From CAYTLW01 sp964438735 (lineage in GTDB: Bacteria > Myxococcota_A > UBA9042), in assembly GCA_964438735.1 (NCBI GenBank), contig CAYTLW010000071.1, forward strand, positions 1 to 37,396: a DNA stretch of 37,396 nucleotides, written 5' to 3'. Of this stretch, positions 25,195 to 36,000 are shown piece after piece; the stretch's first letter is position 1, and each line of letters opens with the position of its first letter. Under the pieces are notes generated by a model that saw only the letters and a program-made list of their open reading frames with translations, was not told where the DNA came from and did not search any database. The translations under genes were made by a program, and so were the position numbers.

Positions 25195-26967
25195 ATGGGC
25201 ATCGGGGGCGTACGGGCGCTACGGATTGCAGGCTGGCTGGCCCTGTTGCTGCCGGCCGTATCGCTGGCTGCGGGTCCGCCAGCGGACCGCCCACTGGTGG
25301 CCGATGATGGGCGGGTCAAGCGGGTCATCGTGCCCGAGATGCAGCCCCTCATCGAGGCCATGTTGCCCATCGGCAAGGTCGGAGCGCTGCCCGATGGGGC
25401 CCTCATCAAGGCCGTGGAGCTCAAGGCTGAGCGGGTCGAGATCAAGGTCCTGTTTCCCGATCGCAGCATCGGTATCTTCGCCCTGGTGGCGCCCACCGGT
25501 CGGCCTGGGGCCGACGACCCGGTGCACTTCGTCCTGCGCGCCCAGGAGGTGCCACCCGGTCTGGCGGTCGCCCGTCGGATGGTGCTGGAGGCGGCGCTGA
25601 AGCAGCTGGTGATCGCCGGTGAGCAGGGATTCCAGTGGCGCGAGGTGCGCGCAAAGATCACCCTGGCCCGGCCCGACCCCAAACTGCGCAAGAAGCTCGA
25701 CGAGGCCACGGCCAGGCTCGCCAACGACGGCCCCAACGCGCTGTCGGCGGCGCGCGAGATCGCCGACCACTGGCCCGCCGAGGCGGCCGGGCTCTTCGCC
25801 GCCTGGGACATCGGCGTGCTGCTGATGGCCGCCGGCGACAAGGAGCGGGCGCTGCCCTACTTCGACCGGATCCTGGACCGATTCCAGTCGGCGTTGAACA
25901 ACAGCCGGGTGCCAGCGGCGGTGTGGTCGCGCGCGGCTGCGGCCAACTTCCTGCGCCGCGGCAAGGCGGCCGGCGACAAGGTCCTGGCCGGCTGTGTCGA
26001 CCAGGCCAGCGATGGGCCCGGCGATTGTCAGCCCTGGGAACTCGCACGGGTCGCCGAGCTACAAGGCGACGACAAGACGGCGGTGGGCTACATGGACGCC
26101 GCGTTGGGCGACGGCGCCAAGGCCAAGCTCGACAACCTGAACAGCCGCATCGCGCTGGCCATGCGCAACAACGACGCCGCGGCGGAGTTGCAGTGGGCCA
26201 AGGTGGCCGTAGAGCGCCACCCCGAGCAGCCCGAAGCCCTGCAGGCGCTGGGCGGCGCGCTGTTTCGGCAGAAGCGCTTCGAAGAGGCGGTGCGCATCTA
26301 CGAGAAGCTCTTCGCGCTGGCGCCGAATCGACCCGGCGTGCTGGGCCATCTCAGCGGCGCCTTCAACCGCCTGGGGGGCGAGGCGCGCACCGGCAAGCGC
26401 CCGCCGGAGGGCTACGAGGCGCTGGTCGACGAGATGGCTCGTCGGGCGGAGCAGGGCGATGTGCTGGGCCGCTTCCTGCAGGCCGTGGACCGTTTCTACG
26501 GCGGAGACTTCGACGCCGCCATCGAACAATTCGCCGCCCTGGAAGAGCCCCTTGGCCACGAGGCGCGGGTGTTCATCTACGGCGCCATGGCCAATCACTG
26601 GCTGGGCAACAAGGAGGAGGCGGCGCGCCTGTCCAAGCGCGCCGTGGAGGTCGGCCCATCCGACCCGGACGTGTACTACTGCCGCTCGCACATCGTGCGT
26701 CGAACGGACGCCGCGGCAGCGGTCGCGGACCTGAAGCGCTATGTGGCCCTGGCGGAAGGGCCTGGCGCCATCCGATTCGATGACAAGACCGATCGCATCC
26801 GGCAGGAGATCGCGCTGCTCGAGCAGGGCAAGATGCCGCCGGATTGGGATCGACCCGGCGGCCCCGTGGGCGGCCGGCATACGCGCATGGCCATCGCGGC
26901 GGCGTTCGGACTGCTGCTCGCGGGCGCCGTGGCCTGGTGGGTCAGGCGCCGCCGCCGATCCGCGTGA
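25195..26967 (+). CDS. Exported TPR-repeat protein with C-terminal membrane anchor
   Basis: This 590-residue protein has a signal peptide (LALLLPAVSLAAG), an N-terminal region of unknown fold, then several tetratricopeptide repeats. Clear units include EALQALGGALFRQKRFEEAVRIYEK-type helices and FIYGAMANHWLGNKEEAARLSKRAVEV-type helices. A C-terminal transmembrane helix (MAIAAAFGLLLAGAVAWW) with an RRRRR stop-transfer tail anchors it. ATG 25195 has GGGAGG 6 bases upstream. The open frame begins at 24175, but that part is a shadow of the barrel gene. It is 104 bp after the barrel gene, so it may be in the same operon or have its own promoter. TPR proteins are scaffolds; here perhaps for the envelope redox proteins. 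Confidence 0.88.
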   Translation: MGIGGVRALRIAGWLALLLPAVSLAAGPPADRPLVADDGRVKRVIVPEMQPLIEAMLPIGKVGALPDGALIKAVELKAERVEIKVLFPDRSIGIFALVAPTGRPGADDPVHFVLRAQEVPPGLAVARRMVLEAALKQLVIAGEQGFQWREVRAKITLARPDPKLRKKLDEATARLANDGPNALSAAREIADHWPAEAAGLFAAWDIGVLLMAAGDKERALPYFDRILDRFQSALNNSRVPAAVWSRAAAANFLRRGKAAGDKVLAGCVDQASDGPGDCQPWELARVAELQGDDKTAVGYMDAALGDGAKAKLDNLNSRIALAMRNNDAAAELQWAKVAVERHPEQPEALQALGGALFRQKRFEEAVRIYEKLFALAPNRPGVLGHLSGAFNRLGGEARTGKRPPEGYEALVDEMARRAEQGDVLGRFLQAVDRFYGGDFDAAIEQFAALEEPLGHEARVFIYGAMANHWLGNKEEAARLSKRAVEVGPSDPDVYYCRSHIVRRTDAAAAVADLKRYVALAEGPGAIRFDDKTDRIRQEIALLEQGKMPPDWDRPGGPVGGRHTRMAIAAAFGLLLAGAVAWWVRRRRRSA

Positions 26968-26968
26968 A

Positions 26969-26983
26969 GGCGGCGACCCCGCC
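26969..26983. terminator. Short hairpin between convergent genes
   Basis: GGCGG (26969-26973) and CCGCC (26979-26983) can pair around CGACC in the 33-bp gap between the TPR gene and the giant lipoprotein gene. It could slow transcription from both sides. No T-tract is present on either strand, so the call is weak. Confidence 0.3.
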
Positions 26984-27000
26984 TCGCTCCCGTGCCCGAG

Positions 27001-30000
27001 CTACTTGCCACACAACGGTGCAGGGGGCTTCAGGGTGCGGATTCGAGCGTTGTTGCTGTCGCCCAGCAGCAGGCTGCCATCCTTCAACATGGTCAGCCCC
27101 CATAGCGAGTTGAAGCGGACGTCTGCGCCCTTGCCCTCTGCGAAGCTCGCCGCCGGTTGCCCGGCCAGCGTGTCGACGCGTTTTCCATCGGCGCTGATCC
27201 GACGGACCATCGGCCTGTTCGACTGGGCGAAGTAGATGGCGCCATCGGCGCCCACGTCGATCGCTGACGGCCGGTCGAGGCGAGCCGTGGCCAGCGGACC
27301 ATCCACGGTCTCCTCCACGCCATCGCCGACCAGGGTGGTCACCTTGCCGTCGGGCGCCACCTTGCGAATCCGATGGTTGGAGATATCCACCACCAGGATC
27401 GCTCCCTTGCTGTCGACGACGACATCGACGGGCAGGCGGAACATGGCCTCGGAGCCCTTGCCGTCAGCGAAACCCACGCCCACCGCGCTGGGCCATCCCT
27501 TGCCCGAGCCAGCGATCGTGCTCACCGTACCATCCGCGGTGACCCGCCGGATGTTGTAGTTGTAGCTGTCGGCCACCACGAAGCCGCCGGCCGGGTGCGT
27601 GGCGAAGCCCAGGGGCCAGGCGAACCTGGCGGCCTTGCCCTTGGCATCCACGTTGCCCGCTGAGCCTGCGCCAACCACGGTGGTGACCGTGCCGTCGGCG
27701 TCGATTCGACGGATGGCGTGGCCGTAGTAGCCGATCATGTACAGCACGCCCTTGGCATCGATGGCGAGTTTGCGCGGGTCCTTGAACGAGGCCGCGGCGC
27801 CCTTGCCATCCACCACCTCGTACTTGCCGCTGCCCGCCAGCGTGGTGACCTGTCCCTTGTGGATCTTGCGGATCTTCTCGGCCCCCGTATCCGCCACGTA
27901 GACCGCACCGTCGGCCCCCTGGACGGCGTCGATCGGGCGGATGAACCTGGCCTTGTCGAGCGGGCCGTCGACGCTGCCCGGCGCGTTGCCCGCCCAGGTG
28001 CTCACGGTGCCATCGGGCAGGACCTTGCGGATGGTGTGGTTGCTCGTGTCCCCGACAAGGACCACGCCCTGCTTGTTGAGGGCGATCCCGCGCGGCCGCA
28101 GGAAGCTCGCTGCCTTGCCCTTGCCGTCTGCGCTGCCCGGGGTGCCCCCCGCCAGGGTGGTGACGGTGCCGTCCAGGGCCATGCGTCGCACCGCGTTGCC
28201 GCTGTTGCTGGTGAACCACACGGCGCCCTTTGGGCCCAGGGCCAGGGCGCTGGGTCGCAGGAGCTTCGCCGCGCCGCCCTTGCCGTCCAGCAGGCCCGCG
28301 GTGCTGCTTCCGGCGACGGTGCTCACGATGCCATCGATGCCGATCCTGCGAATCCGGTGGTTGTTGTAGTCGGCGACCCAGACCACGCCCTTGCCGTCCA
28401 CCGCGATGCCGCTGGGCGTGTTGAACTTCGCGCTGGCAGCCGGCCCGTCCTGGAAGCCCTGGCCGGACGCGCCGGCGACGGTGACCACGTGGCCATCCGG
28501 GTTGACCCGACGGACCATGTCTTCGACCTGGTCGGTGAAGTAGACGTTCCCCTTCGGGCCGACGGCGATCCCGTGGGGTCGATCGACGCCGGCGTTCACC
28601 CCGTACCCGTCCGCGACCCCGGCGGCGCCATTGCCCGCCAGGGTAGTGACCTGCCCGTTCGTGTCGAGCACACGAATCCGGCGGTTGTTCTTGTCGGCGA
28701 TGTAGACGTTGCCTTTGCCGTCCAGGGCGACGCCGCGCGGGCTCTGGAGGCGCGCCTTGTTGGCCGGGCCGTCCTGGTAGCCGCCGCCGGCGGCGCCGAC
28801 CAGCGTGCTGACCACACCGTCGGGCGTGATTTTGCGGATGGCGTGGTTGAACCCGTCGGCCACCAGCAGGTCGCCCTTGGTGTCGAAGACCAGGCCAAAG
28901 GGCTGGTTGAACGCAGCGATGGCGACCTTGCCATCCGTGTTTCCAGGCCCAGCCCCGGCGAGGGTGCCGGAGAACCAGCTGGGATCCATCTTGCACTTGC
29001 CGTCCAGGCAGGCGTTGGCGGTGCACTTGTCGCCATCATCGCATTTGATGGCGATGGGCAGGTGGGCGCAAGCACCGAGCACCACGCCGCAGCTGTCCGC
29101 CGTGCAGACATTGCCGTCATCGCAGCTCTTGGCGGGGCCGGCGACGCACGCGCCCGCCTTGCACGCGTCCTTGGTCGTGCACGGGTTGCCGTCGTCGCAA
29201 GCGCCGGTCACCGCGGCGTGGCTGCACCCCTTGGCCTTGTCGCAGGCGTCCTTGGTGCAGGCGTTGCCGTCGTCGCATTGTGTCGATGGTGGCGTGAGCT
29301 TGCGAATCCGCTTGTTGCCCGTATCCACCACCAGGATCGAGCCATCGGGCAGCAGGGCCAGCCCCCTCGGTGCCCGCAATCTCGCCGCCAACCCCTTGCC
29401 ATCGACCCAGCCGGTCGTCGAACCCACCAGGGTCGTGACCCCGGCGCTCGGCCCGGCCAATGTGACCAGGCGCACCGTATGCGCCGCCCGGTCGCTCACC
29501 ACCAGGCGCCCCTGCCCATCGACGACCACGTCCCATGGGCGCATGAAGCGGGCCTTCGCCAGCGGTCCGTCGACGTGCGCCAACTCACCGCCCACCAGCG
29601 TCGTCACCGTGCCGTCGGCGCTGATCCGGCGCAGGCGTGAGTTGCCATATTCAACTACGATTACACGGCTTTGGGCGTCTATCGCCAGGCCGGCCGGGAG
29701 GTTGAAGCTGGCTGCGCTGCCCTTGCCGTCCGACTTGCCCGCCTTGGCGCCGCCAGCGAACGTGCTCACGTTGCCGCTCGGTGTGACCTTGCGAACGCGG
29801 TGATTGCTGAAGTCGGCCACGTAGAGATCACCTTTGGCGCCGACCACGAGACCGGCGGGCCCGTTGAATTTCGCCGCGCTGCCTTTGCCGTCGGCGAATC
29901 CCTGGCTGCTGCCGGCGAATGGGCTGACCGCGCCGTCGAGCCCGACCTTGCGAACCTGGTGATTGCCGCCGTCGGAACAGAGCAGGGCGTCCTTGCCATT

Positions 30001-33000
30001 GTACGCCAGGTGAGTTGGCGACTTGAAGCGGGCGTGCACGCCTTGTCCATCGACGAGCCCCTCGATGCCGCCGGCGAGGGTGGTCACCGTGCCGTCCGAC
30101 TCGACTTGTCGGATTCGATTGGACTGGGCTTCAGCGACGTAGAACGTACTGCCGACTACGGCGCCACCGCGCGGATTGACGAAGCCTGCGGTCGGGCCTT
30201 TGCCATCGACGGAGCTCCGATGCCAGCCGCCGGCGACCGTCGAGACGACACCGCTCACGCTGAGTTTTCGAACCGCATAGGCGGCGGTATCGGCCAGCCA
30301 CACGTTGCCGCTCGGGTCCACCGCCAGGCCGTAGACGCTGCCCAGCCGGGCGAAGGTCGAGGGGCCGTCCAGGTAGCCCTTGACGGTGCCCGCGAGCGTC
30401 GAGACCACACCTGTCTTGTTGATCCGGCGCAACTTCCTGTTGTTCTGGTCGTAGACCACCAGGTTGCCGCTGGCATCCAGGTCGATCGCTGTGGGCCAGT
30501 CGAACTTCGCTTGGGTGCCCGGGCCATCGGCGAAACCCTTGGTGCCGCTGCCGGCGAACGTGTTGGTGGTACCATCGGTGGCGATTCGGCGAATCCGGTT
30601 GTTCATCGACCCGGTCACGAAGACGACGCCGTCGGGCGCGACGACGATGTCCCTCGGGCCGCCGAGCGCGGCGGCTTTGCCCTTGCCTTCGGCATAGCCC
30701 AGGCTGCCTTTGCCGGCCAGCGTCGTGACCTGGCCATCCGGCGCCACCTTGCGAATCGAGTGATTGAGCAGGTCGGCGACGATCACGTTGCCGCCGGAGT
30801 CCACATCGAGCGCCCACGGCGCCTTGAAACGAGCCACGTTGCCCGCTCCGTCGACGAATCCGCCGACCCCTGAACCCGCCAGGGTCGTGACCACGCCGTC
30901 GGGGGTCATCTTTCGGATCCTGCTGGCGGTGGAATCCGCGATGTAGACGAGACCCTGCGGGCCGACCGAGACGCCGACCGGGTAGACGAAGCCTGCCTCC
31001 TTGCCGGTACCGTCGGCGTGGCCGTTGTGGCCGCCGGCGATGGTCGTCACGGTGCCGTCCGCGGTCATCTTGCGTATCGCCGCGTTGCCACCGTCGGCGA
31101 TGTAGAAGCTGCCATCAGGCGCCCGGTCGATGCTGAACAGGTCGCTGAAACCGGCGGCGCCCCCCTTGCCGTCGGCGAGTCCGTGGCCATGCCCGGCCAC
31201 GGTCGTCAACGTCCAGCGGTCGTCATGCGCGCAGCCGCCGCCAAGACAGACCGAGGTGGTGCACGCCTCGCCGTCGTCGCAGCCGTCGCCGATGGCCATC
31301 TGGCTGGAGCTGCAGGCGCCCGTGGCGAGATCGCAGGCGTCAGCCGTGCATGGTTTGCCGTCGCCGCAGTCCTTGGCGGTGCTTGTGCACTGGCCCGCCT
31401 TGCAGGCGTCCTTCACCGTGCACGGATTGCCGTCGTTGCACGGCGCAGTCGCCCCGGCATGGTTGCAGCCGTTGGCCGGGTCGCAGGAATCGTTGGTGCA
31501 GCCCTCGCCGTCGTCGCAGACGCTCTCGGGCGGGGAGATGAAGCGAATGGCAGCCGCGCTGGGCTCGGAGAAGTAGATGATCCCGCCGGGCCCAAAGGCG
31601 AGATCGCGGGGCTGGCGCATCAGGGCGCTGCCGCCGTGGCCGTCGAGGTAGCCGTTGCCCACCCCTGCGATCGTGGTGATGCTGCCATCCGTCGCAATCC
31701 TGCGGATGCTCTTGCCCTGGCTCTCGGAGACGAAGAGCACTCCCTTGGCGCCCACCAGCAGGCCCCATGCGTTCTGCAGCTGCGCCACCCCGGCGGGTCC
31801 GTCCAGGGTGCCGCTGACACCGGTGCCGGCGACGGTGCTGACCACGCCGCCGACGCTGATCCGGCGGATGCGCCGATTGGGCCGATCGGAGACGAAGACG
31901 TTGCCGGCGCCGTCCACGTCGATACCCGACGGGTAGCCGAACTCGGCCTCGCTTGCCTTGCCGTCTTTGTAGCCCTTCTTGCCGTTGCCCGCGAAGGTGC
32001 TCACGGTGCCGTCGGGGGCCACCTTGCGGATCCGGAAGTTGCCGCGATCGCTCACATAGAGCGCCCCTTTCGGGCCCATGGCCAGGCGGATCGGGTAGGT
32101 GAACCTCGCGATCTTTGGTGGCCCGTCCTTGTAGCCGCCGCCGCCGCTCGCGAAGGTGCTGACCTGCCCGTCGGGGGCCACCCTGCGGATGCGCATATTG
32201 TTGTAGTCGGTCACATACAGGCTGCCGTCCGGGCCCGGCTCGACGTCGTTGGGCGAGTTGAACATTGCCTCGAAAGGGGCGCCATCTTTGAAGCCACCCT
32301 TACCGGAGCCCGCGACCGTGGTCAGCAGGCCCGCCGGGGTGATCTTGCGGATGGTCTGGTTGGTATTGTCCGCCACGAAGACGTTGCCGAAGGCGTCGCT
32401 GCCGATGCCTGCCGGCGCGCGGAGGCTGGCCGCCTTGCCGAAGCCGTCCTTGTTGCCCCGGTTGAAGACCCCGGCCAGCAAACTCGTCTGGCCGTCCTTG
32501 GTGACCCGTCGCACCAGGTGGTTGGCCGAGTCGGCCACGATCAGCAGACCATCAGCGGTCAACGCGATGCCACGCGGGTTGTCGAAGGCTGCGTTGGTGC
32601 CCTTGCCTTCCTTGTACCCCCAGCCTGAAGCGAGCGTCATCACCGTGCCGTCGGGCGCCAGGCGGCGCACCCGGTGGACGAATGGTTCCGTGAAGAACAC
32701 CATCCCCTCGGCGTCGACTGCGATGCCTGAAGGCCAGTAGAGGCGGGCCTTCGCCGTCGGACCATCGACTGACGCTGCCTGACCGTTGCCGGCGAGCGTG
32801 GTGACCTTGCCGTTGACGCCGAGGCGCCGGATACGCTGGTTGGTGCGATCGCAGATCAACAGGTTGCCCGCGCTATCGAACGTCACGTGCCTGGGACCGT
32901 TGAATTGCGCCGTGGCCGTCGGGCCATCCTTGAAGCCGGCCGCACCGCCGGCGAGCGTGGTGGTCGGCCCACCCGGCACGATGCGTCGAATCCGGTGGTT

Positions 33001-36000
33001 GCCGGCTTCAGCGACGACGATGGCTCCCTTCTTGTCGATCGCCAGGCCGGCCGGTCGGGAGAAGAGGGGCTGGTAGCCGTCGCGATAGCCCTGCACGCTG
33101 CCGGCGACGGTGCTGACCTCGCCCTTGGCGGTCACTTTGCGGATGCGGTGGCCGCCGAACTCGCTGACGTAGGCGTGACCTTCCGCCGCCAGGGCGACAT
33201 CGTAGAGTCGGCGGAATTGCGCCTGGTCGCCCGTCCCATTGGCGTCGCCCGGCGCGCCGCCGGCGACCGTGGACACGGTGCCATCGGGCGCGATCCGCCG
33301 CACCCGGTGGCCGAACTCCTCTGCGACCCAGACGTGGCCCTTCGCGTCGACCCCGACGCCCATGGGATGACGGAAGCGCGCGCTCTTGCCGGGTCCGTCC
33401 GCGAAGCCGCCAGCGCTACCCGCCAGGGTCGAGACCGGCCACTGAGGAGTCGCCTTGCATGCCTTGCCGAAGCAAGTCGAAGGGGTGCAGGCGTTGCCAT
33501 CGTCGCAGGCGCCGGTGATCGCGACGTGGCCGCATGTGCCGGTGGCCGGATCGCACGCATCGGTGGTGCACGGGCCGTTGTCGTCGCACGTCTTGTCCTG
33601 GCCGGCGCAGGCGCCCGCCTTGCAGACGTCGCCAGTCGTGCAGGGCAGCCCATCGTCGCACTTGCCGGCCCCGGCGCTGTGCTTGCAACCCGCCTTGGCG
33701 TCGCAGGAATCGGTGGTGCAGGGGTTGGCGTCGTCGCAAGCGGTGGCGGGCGGCTTCAGCAGGCGGATGGCGTCGCTGAAGAAGCCGGCGACGACCAGTC
33801 CGCCGGTCTTGGTCGCCGCGATGCCCCACGGAACCTGGAATTGCGCAGCGGGGCCGGCCCCGTCGCGATGGCCGTGTCCGCCGCCGGCGATGGTGGTCAC
33901 CACGCCGTCCAAGGTCACCCGCCGGATCGCGCTGTTGATGTGATCGGTCAGGTACAGGGCGCCGTCGCTGCCCATCGCGATGCCCAGGGGGTTGGTCAGG
34001 GCGGCGTTCTTGCCCTTGCCATCGCTGAAGCCGGGCGCACCTCCGACCAGGGTCGTGACGGTGGTATCCGGGGCGATTCGCCGGATCGAGCTGGCGCCAT
34101 GGTCGGCGATGAAGAGCACCCCCTTGGCGTCGATCGCGATGGCGGTCGGCGACATGAAGTCCGCCGCCATGCCCTTGCCATCTTTGCTGCCCGACTTGCC
34201 GCTGCCGGCGACCGTGGTGACCACGCCGCCGGCTGTGACCTTGCGGATTCGACGCTGGTTGGAGTCGGCGACGTAGATGTCACCCTTGGCGTCGGCGGCC
34301 ACGCCATTGGTGTTGCCGAAGCCCGCCGCGGCGCCTTTGCCGTCGTGGTAGCCGGTTTTGCCGCCGGCCAGGGTCGTCACCACGCCCAACGGGCTGACCT
34401 TGCGAACCTTCTTGCCGTTGCCGCCGACGTAGGCGTTGCCGCTCTGGTCGGTGGTGATGCCCACCGGCGCGGCGAAGGTGGCCGCCAGACCCTTGCCGTC
34501 GGCGGTGCCACTCTTGCCGCTGCCGGCGATCGTGACTACCGAGCCATCCGGCGCCATGCGGCGGACGCGGTTGCCGGCGCTCTCGGCAATCCACAGCTGG
34601 CCCTTGCCGTCCATCGCCACGCCGATCGGGCGGTGCAACGCCGCTCCATGGCCCTTGCCATCCGCATGCGGGCGCCAATGCCCGACGACGGTGGAGACGT
34701 TGCCGCTGGAGTCGATGCCCCGGATCCGATGGCCCCAGCTGTCGGCCACGTACACGGTGCTGAAGCCGTTGTGCACGATGGCGCCCAGCCGATGGAAGCG
34801 GGCCTCGCCGCCGGGTCCATCGACCGTGCCGGTCACCTGGAGCTTGCCGGCGACCGTCGTGACGGCACCCGATGCCGAGATATGTCGCACCCGGTAGCCG
34901 GTGTTCTCGCTGATGTAGAACCCGCCCTGGCCGTCGCCGGAGATGGCGGTGGGGCGCCAGAAGGTGGCCTTCAACGCGGTGTTGCCGCCGCCATTGGCAG
35001 CGCCCGTGCCGGCGACCAGGCTCACCGTGCCGTCGGGCGCGACCTTGCGGAGGCGGTTGTTGCCCAGGTCGGCGAAGTGCAGATCGCCCTTGGCGTCCAG
35101 GTACAGGCCGGCAGGCCGCGAGATCTTCGCCGCCGTGCCCTTGCCGTCGGCGTAGCCTTTGGTGCCGCCGACGAAGGTGGTCACCACGCCGGCGGTGCTG
35201 ATCCGACGGATGTTGTGGTTGGCGTGATCGCTGACAAAGACATTGCCCTTGGCGTCGACCGCGATGCCGAGCAGCTGGTTGAAGGTCGCCGCTGTGGCCT
35301 TGCCGTCGATGTTGCCTGGTTTGCCGCTGCCGGCGATGGTGGTGACCGTGCCATCGAGCGCCACCTTGCGGACGCGGAAGTTGCCGGCGTCGGCCACGTA
35401 GATGGCGCCAGCGGCGTCGGTGGCGATGTCAGCCGGCATGTTGAACCGGGCCTTCATGCCCTTGCCGTCGGCAAACCCGGGGTCGCTGCCTGCGACGGTG
35501 GCGATCGTCCCGTCAAGATCGAGCCGCCGAATCCGATGGTTGGCCGCGTCCGAGATGTACAGCGCACCCTTGGCGCCCATGGCCAGTCCGCGTGGCTGGC
35601 GAAGTCTCGCCTCGAGGGCGGGACCGTCGCCCGGGCCGGCCATCCGCCCGGCGATGGTGCGCACGCTCCACGCAGGCTTCGGCGTGCACTTGCCTACGAC
35701 GCAGAAGGCGTCCAGGCAGGGCTTGCCCGGGTCGCAATCGCCGGTCAACACCCCGTGCAGACACTTGCCATCCTTGGTGGCGCAGCTGTCCTTGGTGCAG
35801 GGTTCGCCATCGTCGCAATTCTTGGCGGTCGCGACGCACTTGCCAGCCTTGCAGCCATCTTTGACCGTACAGGCGTCGCCGTCGCTGCAAGTGGCGCTGT
35901 TGTCCTTGTGCGCGCACCCGGTGGCCTTGTCGCAGCTGTCGTCGGTGCAGCCGTTGCCGTCGTCGCATGAGACCGTGCTGCCAGCGCATTTGCCAGCCTT

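Noticed and set aside
32887..35970. 1027-codon plus-strand open frame, and similar ones at 27718-29640, 29671-30873 and 31018-32628
   Set aside because: They lie antisense to the NHL arrays. Their translations only mirror the repeats and show no independent domains or ribosome binding sites. High GC and lack of stop codons explain them.
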